Notes: a model not told the origin generated them from the sequence alone. DNA of 64,000 nucleotides from Cyanobium sp. PCC 7001 (GCF_000155635.1 NZ_DS990556.1:861051-925050), one strand, 5' to 3'. Counted from the stretch's first letter, positions 44,533-52,973 are shown. Program-made: numbers and translations.

Positions 44533-45527
44533 TGGCGCTGCCCCAGACCCCGGCCGTGATTCCCTGGTGGCGCAACCGGCGCCTGCTGCCCTGGCTGCTG
44601 CAGGCGGCGGTGGCCCTGGTGGTGCTGCTGGTCGTCGCCTTCCTGCTGGGCAACCTGATCCGCAACCTCACCGCCGCCGGCCTGCTGCTCACCTGGCGCT
44701 GGCTGGGCCAGCCCGCCGGCTTCAACATCGGCGAATCAACCATCCCCTTCGACGCCGCCCTGCCCTACTGGCGCGCGCTGCTGGCCGGGCTGGCCAACAC
44801 CCTGCGGGCGGTGGTGTGCGGCCTGATCGGCGCCACCCTGCTGGGCACGATGGCGGGCATGGCCAACTTCAGCAGCAACGGTCTGCTGCGGGGGCTGGTG
44901 CGGGGCTATGTGGAGGTGGTGCGCAACATCCCGCTGCTGCTTCAGCTGGTGTTCTGGTACTTCGTGGTGTTCCTCGCCCTGCCCAACGGGGCGGCCGCCC
45001 TCCAGCTCCCCGGCCTCACCCTGGCCAAGTCCGGGCTGTATCTGGCCGGCTTCGGACCGGGCTGGGAGTGGGCAGGCCCCACCCTGGTGAACGGGGTGTG
45101 GCAGGCGCCGCTGCGGTTGAGCGTGGAGTTCGGCGCCCTGCTCTGCGGCCTGGTGGTGTACTCCGGGGCCTACATCGCGGAGGTCGTGCGGGCCGGCATC
45201 GCCGCCGTGCCCGAGGGCCAGTGGGAGGCGGCCTCCTCGCTGGGCCTGGGCTGGCTGGCCTCCGTGCGCCATGTGGTGCTGCCCCAGGCACTGCGGGTGA
45301 TCGTGCCGGGCCTCAACACCCAGTACATCTCCCTGGCCAAGAATTCCTCGCTGGCGGTGGCCGTGGGCTACCCCGATCTCTACGCCGTGGCCGAAACCAC
45401 CCTCAACCAGACGGGCCGGGCCGTGGAGATGGTGATCCTGCTGCTGGCGGCCTATCTGGTGCTCGACCTGCTGATCTCGGCGGTGATGAACGGCCTCAAC
45501 CGGCTGGTGCAGATCCGGGAGCGCTGA
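44532..45527 (+). CDS. aapQ: Amino-acid ABC transporter permease (AapQ/NatG-like)
   Basis: 331 residues; the ATG overlaps the previous stop (TGATG). Several membrane helices, with the conserved polar permease signature at GYVEVVRNIPLLLQLVFWY and the EAA loop at AIPEGQWEAASSLGLG-like residues (AAVPEGQWEAASSLGLGW). A long periplasmic loop between helices (GLTLAKSGLYLAGFGPGW) is typical of the AapQ branch. Confidence 0.92.
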   Translation: MALPQTPAVIPWWRNRRLLPWLLQAAVALVVLLVVAFLLGNLIRNLTAAGLLLTWRWLGQPAGFNIGESTIPFDAALPYWRALLAGLANTLRAVVCGLIGATLLGTMAGMANFSSNGLLRGLVRGYVEVVRNIPLLLQLVFWYFVVFLALPNGAAALQLPGLTLAKSGLYLAGFGPGWEWAGPTLVNGVWQAPLRLSVEFGALLCGLVVYSGAYIAEVVRAGIAAVPEGQWEAASSLGLGWLASVRHVVLPQALRVIVPGLNTQYISLAKNSSLAVAVGYPDLYAVAETTLNQTGRAVEMVILLLAAYLVLDLLISAVMNGLNRLVQIRER

Positions 45528-45528
45528 G

Positions 45529-46785
45529 ATGGCACCTTCCTCGCCAACGCCGGCCTCCCCCGCGGCAGCCCTGGCGGGCCGTCTCCGCCGCGACCTGTTC
45601 GCCACCCCCACCGACGGGCTGATCACCCTGGTGCTGCTGGGCGTGATCGGGGGCGCCCTCACCGGTCTGCTGCGCTGGGCCTTCGGCCGCGCCGACTGGG
45701 CCGTGATCCGGCTGAACAGCACCCTCTTCGCCGTGGGGCGCTACCCCCTGGCGCAGCAGTGGCGGCTGTGGCTGCTGCTGGCGCTGTTCTGCGGAGCGGC
45801 CGGCCTGAGCTGGGGCCTGCTGCGCAGCCAGCCGCGCCCCGACCGCCAGGGCCGGCTCTGGCCGCCGGCCGACCGCTGGGCCTGCGGGCTGATCGTGGCC
45901 CTGGCCCTCTGGACCCCCTGGGCCCTGGAGCTCTCGGCCTCCATCCAGCTGCGCTGGGCGGGCCTGGCCGCCCTGCTGCTGGCGCTGCGCTGGCTGGCAG
46001 GACGGCTCGGCCAGGCCCTCAGCCCCCGGCAAGGTTCATGGGCCCTGCGCAGCCTGGCGCTGCTGTGGCCGGCCCTCTACCTGATCGGGATGGAACTGAT
46101 CAGCGGCGGGATCGGCCTGGCGCGGGTACCGAGCTCGGACTGGGGCGGCCTGCTGCTCACCCTGCTGCAGGCGAGCTTCGCGATCCTGCTCTGCTTCCCG
46201 CTGGGGGTGGCCCTGGCCCTGGGACGGCGCAGCGATCTGCCCCTGCTGCGCTGGGGCTCGGTGCTCTACATCGAGTTCGTGCGCGGTGCCCCGCTGATCA
46301 CCCTGCTCTTTCTTGGGCAGAACATCCTCGGCTTCCTGCTGCCGGGTGGCCTGGCACCCGAGCGGGTATGGCGCGCCGCCTGGGTGCTCACTTTCTTCGC
46401 CGCCGCCTACCTGGCCGAAGCGGTGCGCTCGGGTCTGGCGGCCGTGCCCAAGGGCCAGCGCGAGGCCGCCCGCTCCCTGGGTCTCGGCCCCTTGCAGACC
46501 CTGCGCCATGTGGTGCTGCCGCAGGCGCTGCGGGTGGCCCTGCCGGTGATGGTGAGCCAGTTCATCTCCCTGCTGCAGGACACCACCCTGCTGTCGCTGA
46601 TCGGGTTGCTGGAGCTGCTCGGCACCGCCCGGGCCGTGATGGCCAACCCCGCCTTCCTGGGGGACTACGGCGAGGTGTACCTCACCCTGGCGGTGCTGTT
46701 CTGGGGCTGCTGCACCGCCCTGGGCCTCGGCAGCCGCGCCCTCGAACACCGCCTCGATCCCCGTCACACCGCCAGCGCCCGATGA
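45529..46785 (+). CDS. aapM: Amino-acid ABC transporter permease (AapM/NatH-like)
   Basis: 418 residues starting 1 base after the previous stop. The N-terminal ~190 residues hold extra membrane helices; the permease core has VLYIEFVRGAPLITLLFLGQ and the EAA loop AVPKGQREAARSLGLGPLQT. Longer than simple HisM-type permeases, as expected for AapM. Confidence 0.92.
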   Translation: MAPSSPTPASPAAALAGRLRRDLFATPTDGLITLVLLGVIGGALTGLLRWAFGRADWAVIRLNSTLFAVGRYPLAQQWRLWLLLALFCGAAGLSWGLLRSQPRPDRQGRLWPPADRWACGLIVALALWTPWALELSASIQLRWAGLAALLLALRWLAGRLGQALSPRQGSWALRSLALLWPALYLIGMELISGGIGLARVPSSDWGGLLLTLLQASFAILLCFPLGVALALGRRSDLPLLRWGSVLYIEFVRGAPLITLLFLGQNILGFLLPGGLAPERVWRAAWVLTFFAAAYLAEAVRSGLAAVPKGQREAARSLGLGPLQTLRHVVLPQALRVALPVMVSQFISLLQDTTLLSLIGLLELLGTARAVMANPAFLGDYGEVYLTLAVLFWGCCTALGLGSRALEHRLDPRHTASAR

Positions 46786-47537
46786 CCTCCCCCGCCCTGT
46801 CCAGCGGTCCGATCCTGCGGGCCGAGGCCGTGCACAAGTGGTACCCGAACGGCTTCCAGGCCCTCAAGGGGGCCAGCCTCACGGTGGAGCGGGGGGAGGT
46901 GGTGGTGATCATGGGGCCGTCGGGCTCGGGGAAGAGCACCTTCATCCGCACCTTCAATGCCCTCGAGGAATTCCAGCAGGGCAGCATCCACATCGACGGA
47001 CGCCCCCTCTCCGCCGACCTGCGCGACATCGACGCCATCCGCCGCGAGGTGGGCATGGTGTTCCAGCAGTTCAACCTCTTCCCCCACCTCACGGTGCTGG
47101 AGAACCTCACCCTGGCGCCGGTGCTGGTGCGGCGCCGCAGCCGGGCCGAGGCCCAGGCGCGGGCCATGCAGCTGCTGGAGCGGGTGGGCATCGCCGAGCA
47201 GGCCGGCAAATTCCCGGGCCAGCTCTCCGGCGGCCAGCAGCAGCGGGTGGCGATCGCCCGCTCGCTGTGCATGGATCCCCAGCTGATGCTCTTCGATGAG
47301 CCCACCAGCGCCCTCGATCCCGAGATGGTGCGGGAGGTGCTGGAGGTGATGCAGGGTCTGGCCGCCGACGGCATGACCATGGTGGTGGTGACCCACGAGG
47401 TGAGGTTCGCCCGGCAGGTGGCCCACCGGGTGGTGCTGATGGATGGGGGCGAGGTGGTGGAGGTGGCGCCGCCGGAGCGGTTCTTCTCCAACCCCGGCCA
47501 CCAGCGCACCCGGCGCTTCCTCGACCAGATCCTCTGA
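46782..47537 (+). CDS. aapP: Amino-acid ABC transporter ATP-binding protein
   Basis: 251 residues; ATG overlaps the permease stop (ATGA). Walker A MGPSGSGKSTF, Q-loop FQQFNLFPHLTVLEN, signature LSGGQQQRVAIARSL, Walker B LMLFDEPTSALDPEM and switch His TMVVVTHEVRFAR are intact. It powers the permease pair for polar amino acid uptake. In cyanobacteria such ATPases can be shared between several amino acid systems. Confidence 0.95.
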   Translation: MTSPALSSGPILRAEAVHKWYPNGFQALKGASLTVERGEVVVIMGPSGSGKSTFIRTFNALEEFQQGSIHIDGRPLSADLRDIDAIRREVGMVFQQFNLFPHLTVLENLTLAPVLVRRRSRAEAQARAMQLLERVGIAEQAGKFPGQLSGGQQQRVAIARSLCMDPQLMLFDEPTSALDPEMVREVLEVMQGLAADGMTMVVVTHEVRFARQVAHRVVLMDGGEVVEVAPPERFFSNPGHQRTRRFLDQIL

Positions 47538-47547
47538 GGGCAGCGGC

Positions 47548-48264
47548 ATGGCGCAACAGCATCCCCGGGCCCGGCGCCACCACAGCGAACACCACCGCAC
47601 CGACCGCGTGGGCTGGATGCGGGCCATGGTGCTCGGGGCCAACGACGGCACCATCTCCGTGGCCAGCCTGGTGGTGGGCATCGCCGCCGCCGGCGCCGGC
47701 CGCAGCGAGATCCTGCTCTCCGGAGTGGCGGCCACGGTGGCGGGCGCCCTGTCGATGGCCGCAGGCGAGTACGTGTCGGTGCAGTCGCAGGCCGACACGG
47801 AGCAGGCCGACCTGGCCCGCGAGCGAATGGAACTCCACACCGATCCGGCCGGGGAGCTGATCGAGCTCACCGACATCTACGTGGAGCGGGGTCTGGAGCG
47901 GGAGCTGGCCGCCCAAGTGGCGCTGCAGCTGATGCGGCACGACCCGCTGGCCGCCCATGCCCGCGACGAACTCGGACTCACCGAACACCTGCGGGCCAGG
48001 CCTGTTCAGGCGGCCCTCTCCTCTGCTGCCAGCTTCATCCTCGGCTCCCTGGTGCCAATCCTGGCGATCCTGCTGGCACCCGCGGGGCGGATCGCCGCCG
48101 CCACCACGCTCACGGCCCTGCTGGTGCTGGCGGGGCTGGGGGCCCTGGCCGCCTGGGCCGGCGGCGCCTCCCTGCGCCAGGGGGCGCTGCGGATGCTGGT
48201 GTGGGGCGCCCTGGCCATGGGGCTCACTGCCGCGGTGGGAAAGCTGTTCGGCACCACGGTGTGA
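47548..48264 (+). CDS. VIT1/CCC1-family iron or manganese transporter
   Basis: 238 residues, 10 bases after the ABC operon. VIT1 features: RVGWMRAMVLGANDGTISVA, LVVGIAAAGAGRSEILLSGV, VAGALSMAAGEYVSVQSQAD, then the cytoplasmic Glu-rich helix (DLARERMELHTDPAGELIEL) that binds metal, and three C-terminal helices. The family moves Fe2+ or Mn2+ out of the cytoplasm by proton antiport. The N-terminus is His-rich (RRHHSEHHRTD). Confidence 0.92.
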   Translation: MAQQHPRARRHHSEHHRTDRVGWMRAMVLGANDGTISVASLVVGIAAAGAGRSEILLSGVAATVAGALSMAAGEYVSVQSQADTEQADLARERMELHTDPAGELIELTDIYVERGLERELAAQVALQLMRHDPLAAHARDELGLTEHLRARPVQAALSSAASFILGSLVPILAILLAPAGRIAAATTLTALLVLAGLGALAAWAGGASLRQGALRMLVWGALAMGLTAAVGKLFGTTV

Positions 48265-48292
48265 TCCAAGGGGTGATCCAAGGGTGTGATCC
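48261..48292. repeat. 12-bp tandem repeat over the stop codon
   Basis: GTGATCCAAGGG occurs at 48261-48272 and 48273-48284, followed by TGTGATCC (48285-48292). It begins in the last codons of the VIT1-like gene, whose stop is in the first copy. Confidence 0.75.
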
Positions 48293-48430
48293 GGGAGGCC
48301 TTTCCATGCGGCCCATGGCGCATGGGACAACGGGAGCCTGGATTCTCGGTTCAACCCCGTTCTGCCCATGATCAACGCTCCCGGGGCGGCTTTGGCTGGA
48401 GCCATACCCTGCGGACTTCGCCGCGACATC

Positions 48431-49474
48431 TCAGCCTGAACCGTCTTCCATGGAGTCTGAGCCTTCCATGGGGCTCGATGGGGTCGATTCACGAAGAATC
48501 CCGTTCACGATGGGTCTGAGTACCTCAACCATCGAGGCCATGACAACCTCTGCAGAGAGCTCATCCACGACCGGAAACTCCTGGTCACAATAGTCAGGCC
48601 CAAAACGCTCGCCCATGTAGGCATTCTCCTGAAGAAGAAATTCCTTGCAGGAAGCGAGCTCCTTGGAAGTAAGCAAGAATTTTTGCCCGTTATTCAATAA
48701 GCTCATGATTCTGTAGTGCGACTCATTCAGCCTCCCTTCAAGAATGGCAGGATATCTTTGATTGATCAGATTCTGCATCCGCACTGCAAGATTACCTTTT
48801 GACTGATTGGCTTCTACAATCGAATAGCGATGAAGGGCTTTCACACCAACTTGGTCGAACAAGAATCCGACAGGGCCACGCCTGTGGGAGCAGGCCTTGG
48901 AAAAGGGATGAATGGTGATCGCCTCGCCAAACACAGCAAGCAGCCGCTCAAGAGTTTGACGTTGACTGGTTATCCATGCGGTATTGTTGAAATCGAAAGA
49001 TCTCCCTGCCTTGATCATTTGCTGCAGGGCCGAACAGTGAAATGAATAGGGAGATCGCACCAATGCGATCGCTGACAACCGATGCCCCTTACTGGTGAGC
49101 GCATCAGAGAATCTCCGGAGGGCTGTCGCGCTTAGCGATGAAATGTCTTCACCCGGTAAAAGCACATCGCCCGGACCATCCAGCGCCGCATCAAGAACGT
49201 TCAAATAATTGACATTAACCCGATCTAGATCCTGGATCTTCCATTTGATGTTCATATGATAGGAAGCTGGATCGTCCGAAAACGCGGAGTACAATGGAAT
49301 CGAGTGATTACGAATAGCGACGTCAGGCTTTTCGATGCATGCAAACAGGGGGTAGTTGAGTCCTTTCCTCAGCAGGCGCTTTCGATTCTTCTTGCAGGTT
49401 CGCTGAAAGGAGCTTGAGGCAGTTTTATGAAGGCCTACATGCAAGTACACGGTCTTGACCTGCATCGTATTCAA
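48431..49474 (-). CDS. Sulfotransferase-like P-loop protein
   Basis: 347 residues. The N-terminal VYLHVGLHKTASSSFQRTCK is the 5'-phosphosulfate-binding loop of PAPS-type sulfotransferases, and LSAIALVRSPYSFHCSALQQ resembles the 3'-phosphate-binding strand-helix (R.P...S). Acceptor unknown; such genes often modify surface polysaccharides or glycolipids. A+T content is clearly higher than in all neighbours, with many AAA/TTT/ATT codons, a sign of recent transfer. It stands alone. Confidence 0.75.
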   Translation of the reverse strand: MNTMQVKTVYLHVGLHKTASSSFQRTCKKNRKRLLRKGLNYPLFACIEKPDVAIRNHSIPLYSAFSDDPASYHMNIKWKIQDLDRVNVNYLNVLDAALDGPGDVLLPGEDISSLSATALRRFSDALTSKGHRLSAIALVRSPYSFHCSALQQMIKAGRSFDFNNTAWITSQRQTLERLLAVFGEAITIHPFSKACSHRRGPVGFLFDQVGVKALHRYSIVEANQSKGNLAVRMQNLINQRYPAILEGRLNESHYRIMSLLNNGQKFLLTSKELASCKEFLLQENAYMGERFGPDYCDQEFPVVDELSAEVVMASMVEVLRPIVNGILRESTPSSPMEGSDSMEDGSG

Positions 49475-49749
49475 TGAATCGCCCCGGTAAAACGTGCGGC
49501 AGGCAAAATGCCATACACCGATGACCGATGTTAACTCATTCTACGAAACCACGATCAACCCAATCACTGTCATGGATGACCTGGGTTTGGTCTTGGGTTG
49601 ACCTCTTCCCATTCGAAGCATGCTGTAGATGACGAGCAGGCCGTCTATCTGGAGGCCGTCACCGCAAGGACGATCAGCATGGCAAAGCGATCTCCCATCC
49701 CTGGGCCATCCCACGCTGCCGGGCCAAGCCCCGATTCAGGCCGTGGAAC

Positions 49750-51039
49750 TCAGTGCCTCGGCTTGTTCTGCCAGCGCATCAGCCCCAGCCGCCGGGCGAT
49801 GCCCTCGAAGGGCTTGAGGTAGGCGGCTTCATGGGGCTGGCCGGTGAGCATCCGGTTCCAGTAGATCCAGGGGAAGCCGAAGCGCTCCAGCAGCCAGGTG
49901 AACCAGCGCTCCTTCACCGGGTTCACCAGAAAGCTGCTCACCGGCTGCTGGCGGTAGTCGAACTCCAGCAGCATCACCGAGTGGTCGCTGGTGATCAGGG
50001 GGCAGGCGCTGTAGCCGTCGTAGCCGGGCTGTGGGGCGCGGCCCTCGAGCACGGCCAGCACATTGGCCGCCACCACCGGAGCCTGCAGGCGCACCGCCGC
50101 CGCCGTCTTGGCGGTGGGGAAGGAGCCCACATCGCCGATGGCGAACACATGGGGGTAGCGAGGGTGCTGGCCCGTGCGGGGATCCACCTCCACCCAGCCC
50201 TCCTCGGGGTTCACGGCCAGGGGGCTGCGGGCCACCACCTCCGGCGCTGCCATCGGTGGCACCACATGCAGCAGATCGAAGCCGATCACCTCCTCGCGCT
50301 CCGGCTGCCCGGGCTCCGCCACCCGGAAGGTGGCCATGCGCTCGGCCCCGTTCACCGCCACCAGCTCGTGGTGGTAGCGCACCTCTTCACCGCGCTCGGC
50401 GGCGATGGCCACCATCCGCTCGCTGTAGGCCGCCACGGGGAACAGGGCCGGTTGGGCGGTGCAGAAGAGCAGCCGGGAGCGCACGCCCACCCCACTGCGC
50501 GCCTTGAACCGCTGATCGGCCAGGTGCATGATCTTCTGGGGAGCCCCGCCGCATTTGATCGGCGTGGCGGGGTGGGTGAAGACCGCCGTGCCGCCCTGGA
50601 AGGTCTCCAGGCAGTGGCGGGTGTAACTGGCCAGCGGGCGGCTGTAGATGCTGGTCACGCCATGGCGGCCGAGGCAGGCGTCCAGGCCGCGCACCGCCGA
50701 CCAGTTCAGCTGGAGGCCCAGGGCCACCACCAGCACGTCGTAGCCCAGGCGCCGGCCATCGGCGAGCTCCACGGCGTCATGGTCGGGATCGAACGCCGCC
50801 ACGGCGCCATGGATCCAGCGCACCCCGGGGGGCATCACGGCGGCTTCCTGCCGCCGGGTGCTGGCGAGATCCACGAAGCCGCCGGCCACCAGCACCCAGC
50901 CCGACTGATAGTCGTGGAAGGGCGACGGTTCGATCACCGCCACCTCGAGGTCGGGGCGCAGCCGCCGCAGCCAGCTGGCCAGGGTGATGCCGCCGGTGCC
51001 GCCGCCGGCGATCAGCACCCGGGCATGGAGCTCAGCCAC
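49750..51039 (-). CDS. sqr: Sulfide:quinone oxidoreductase, type II
   Basis: 429 residues. FAD-binding VLIAGGGTGGITLASWLRRL at the start and the later FAIGDVGSFPTAKTAAAV motif. Redox-active Cys are in ATPIKCGGAPQKIMHLAD and YDGYSACPLITSDH, the arrangement of type II (mitochondrial SQRDL-like) enzymes. The C-terminal part (VKERWFTWLLERFGFPWIYW) is the membrane-binding amphipathic region. It oxidises sulfide, passing electrons to plastoquinone and sulfur to a thiol acceptor such as glutathione. Its ATG lies 8 bases inside the end of the DUF3365 heme gene, so the two are coupled; psbA lies upstream on the same strand. Confidence 0.93.
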   Translation of the reverse strand: MAELHARVLIAGGGTGGITLASWLRRLRPDLEVAVIEPSPFHDYQSGWVLVAGGFVDLASTRRQEAAVMPPGVRWIHGAVAAFDPDHDAVELADGRRLGYDVLVVALGLQLNWSAVRGLDACLGRHGVTSIYSRPLASYTRHCLETFQGGTAVFTHPATPIKCGGAPQKIMHLADQRFKARSGVGVRSRLLFCTAQPALFPVAAYSERMVAIAAERGEEVRYHHELVAVNGAERMATFRVAEPGQPEREEVIGFDLLHVVPPMAAPEVVARSPLAVNPEEGWVEVDPRTGQHPRYPHVFAIGDVGSFPTAKTAAAVRLQAPVVAANVLAVLEGRAPQPGYDGYSACPLITSDHSVMLLEFDYRQQPVSSFLVNPVKERWFTWLLERFGFPWIYWNRMLTGQPHEAAYLKPFEGIARRLGLMRWQNKPRH

Positions 51040-51682
51040 CGGTGGCGGCCTCCAGCGCCTGGGCCACCTCCGGAATGAACACGGCGTACATGCCGCGCAG
51101 GTCGCCCGGCTTGAAGTCGAAGGCCCGGTCCTGGGAATAGCGCTCCTTCACGAAGGCCGGCCGGCTGTCCTTGCTGCCGTGGCAGGCCAGGCAGCTGGGC
51201 TGCACATCGATGCGGCGGTAGTAGCTCACGCCGGCGGGCTGGCCTGCAGCGGCGGGCTGCCACAGACCCTGGATCTGGGGATGGCGGGAGAACAGATCGA
51301 TCACCTCCCGCTCCTGGGCGTTGGCGGGGGCGTGGTCGGGGTTGCGGTACTTGGTGGCCACCTGGCGGACGCTCCAGCCGTTCTCCTGGCCGATGGCGGC
51401 GGCGCGGCGGCCCACGGGCATGCACACCTCCTTCATGGTGGCCATGGTGGGCTCCTCGGTGCTGCCCTCGAGCGTGGCGGCCAGGCCGATGCGCAGCCGG
51501 TCGAGCTGCTCCATCTGGTCCACCGCCTTGGCGAGCACTTCAGGATTCACCGGGGCCTCCGGCGGCGCCGCCAGGGCGGCACAGGGAGCCACACCGATCA
51601 GGAAGGCTCCGAGCAGCATGAGGGCGGCGGAGGTGGCCATCAGGGGCCCCAGCCGCCGGATGTTGGAGAGCACAGGGTTCAT
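51032..51682 (-). CDS. DUF3365 c-type heme protein (Tll0287-like)
   Basis: 216 residues. A signal/anchor segment at ~12-38 (SAALMLLGAFLIGVAPCAAL) and a DUF3365 sensor-like domain with one c-type heme site, DVQPSCLACHGSKDSRPAFV (CxxCH). Surrounding motifs are VCMPVGRRAAAIGQENGWSV, RNPDHAPANAQEREVIDLF and PGDLRGMYAVFIPEVAQALE. The heme would be on the lumenal or periplasmic side, where it could sense or transfer electrons at low potential. It follows psbA (96-base gap containing a terminator) and overlaps sqr, so a role in sulfide or redox handling beside low-oxygen photosystem II is inferred. Confidence 0.88.
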   Translation of the reverse strand: MNPVLSNIRRLGPLMATSAALMLLGAFLIGVAPCAALAAPPEAPVNPEVLAKAVDQMEQLDRLRIGLAATLEGSTEEPTMATMKEVCMPVGRRAAAIGQENGWSVRQVATKYRNPDHAPANAQEREVIDLFSRHPQIQGLWQPAAAGQPAGVSYYRRIDVQPSCLACHGSKDSRPAFVKERYSQDRAFDFKPGDLRGMYAVFIPEVAQALEAATGG

Positions 51683-51720
51683 GGTGAGGTCAGCGAGTGG
51701 CGGTTGGGAAAAGGGAGAAA

Positions 51721-51740
51721 GGCCCGGACGGATCCGGGCC
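51721..51740 (-). terminator. Intrinsic terminator after psbA
   Basis: GGCCCGGA (51721-51728) and TCCGGGCC (51733-51740) pair perfectly with a CGGA loop. On the minus strand it is followed by TTTCTCCCTTTT. It would end most psbA transcripts, with DUF3365-sqr reached by read-through or its own promoter. Confidence 0.75.
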
Positions 51741-51778
51741 CGGGAGCGACCTTCGGCTCGGTGGGGGTCAAAGTCCCA

Positions 51779-52858
51779 CTAACCGATCGCCGGTGCCGTC
51801 AGGGGCACGGCAGCTGTTTCCACCAGGGCCAGATCCAGCGGAAAGTTGTGCACGTTGCGCTCGTGCATCGCCTCGATGCCCAGACCGGCCCGGTTGAGCA
51901 CATCGGCCCAGGTCTCCACCACCCGGCCCTGGTTGTCGAGGATCGAGTGGTTGAAGTTGAGGCCGTTGAGGTTGAAGGAGAAGCTGGCCACCGCCAGGGC
52001 GGCGAACCAGATGCCCACCACCGGCCAGGCGGCCAGGAAGAAGTGCAGGCTGCGGCTGTTGTTGAAGGAGGCGTACTGGAAGATGAGCCGGCCGAAATAG
52101 CCATGGGCGGCCACGATGTTGTAGGTCTCCTCCTCCTGGCCGAACTTGTAGCCCCGGTTCTGGCTCTCGGTTTCGGTGGTCTCCCGCACCAGGGAGCTGG
52201 TGACCAGCGATCCGTGCATGGCGGAGAACAGGGCCCCGCCGAAGACGCCGGCCACGCCGAGCATGTGGAACGGATGCATCAGCACGTTGTGCTCGGCCTG
52301 CAGCACCAGCATGAAGTTGAAGGTGCCGGAGATGCCCAGCGGCATGGCATCGGAGAACGAGCCCTGGCCGATGGCGTACACCAGCAGCACGGCGGTGGCC
52401 GCCGCCACGGGGGCCGAGTAGGCCACGGCGATCCAGGGACGCATGCCGAGCCGGTAGCTCAGCTCCCATTCCCGGCCCATCCAGCAGAAGATGCCGATCA
52501 GGAAATGGAACACGATCAGCTGGTAGGGGCCGCCGTTGTACAGCCACTCCTCGAGGCTTGTGGCCTCCCAGATGGGATAGAAGTGCAGGCCGATGGCGTT
52601 GGTGGTGGGCACCACCGCCGCGGTGATGATGTTGTTGCCGCTCAGCAGCGAGCCGGCCACGGGTTCACGGATGCCGTCGATGTCGACGGGGGGCGCGGCG
52701 ATGAAGGCAATCACGAAGCAGATCGCCGCCGCCAGCAGTGTGGGGATCATCAGCACGCCGAACCAGCCGATGTAGAGGCGGTTGTCGGTGCTGGTGATCC
52801 AGTCCTTGAAGGCTGTCCAGGGTTGGCGCCGCGGGGACGCCAGACGGGTTGTGGTCAT
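51779..52858 (-). CDS. psbA: Photosystem II D1 protein, D1' (low-oxygen) type
   Basis: 359 residues from ATG 52858; numbering aligns with standard D1. All function-defining residues are present: Tyr161 (TyrZ), Asp170, Glu189, His190, His198 and His215 (chlorophyll/iron), Ser264, His272, His332, Glu333, His337, Asp342 and Ala344. It should therefore bind Mn4Ca and split water after C-terminal processing. The three substitutions known to mark the microaerobic D1' group are all found: Ala80 (Gly in normal D1), Leu158 (Phe) and Ala286 (Thr). Glu130 is the high-light-type residue. Further departures include Ala144 for Cys, Ala162 for Pro and Ala171 for Gly. It replaces normal D1 under specific conditions, probably low oxygen or sulfide, given sqr downstream. 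Confidence 0.97.
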   Translation of the reverse strand: MTTTRLASPRRQPWTAFKDWITSTDNRLYIGWFGVLMIPTLLAAAICFVIAFIAAPPVDIDGIREPVAGSLLSGNNIITAAVVPTTNAIGLHFYPIWEATSLEEWLYNGGPYQLIVFHFLIGIFCWMGREWELSYRLGMRPWIAVAYSAPVAAATAVLLVYAIGQGSFSDAMPLGISGTFNFMLVLQAEHNVLMHPFHMLGVAGVFGGALFSAMHGSLVTSSLVRETTETESQNRGYKFGQEEETYNIVAAHGYFGRLIFQYASFNNSRSLHFFLAAWPVVGIWFAALAVASFSFNLNGLNFNHSILDNQGRVVETWADVLNRAGLGIEAMHERNVHNFPLDLALVETAAVPLTAPAIG

Positions 52859-52934
52859 CGGATTCCCAGGAACGTGGATCGGGGAGGCCCGGCCCGGCCG
52901 CACGGGAGACGCGGGACGAGGACCCTCCGTGCAT

Positions 52935-52957
52935 AACGCTAGCGTTTTAGGCGCCTA
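52935..52957. promoter_or_regulatory. Two adjacent palindromes in the psbA promoter region
   Basis: AACGCTAGCGTT (52935-52946) is a perfect 12-bp palindrome and TAGGCGCCTA (52948-52957) a perfect 10-bp palindrome one base later. They lie between divergent psbA (start 52858) and the DUF3122-like gene (start 52974). Likely binding sites for a dimeric regulator; which one is unknown. Confidence 0.55.
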
Positions 52958-52973
52958 TCACGGAACAGCCCAT

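Noticed and set aside
52859-52973. Sulfur-regulator dyad (TATG-N10-CATA) upstream of psbA-sqr
   Set aside because: CATATG and TTATGC occur but not with the required second half at the right distance.
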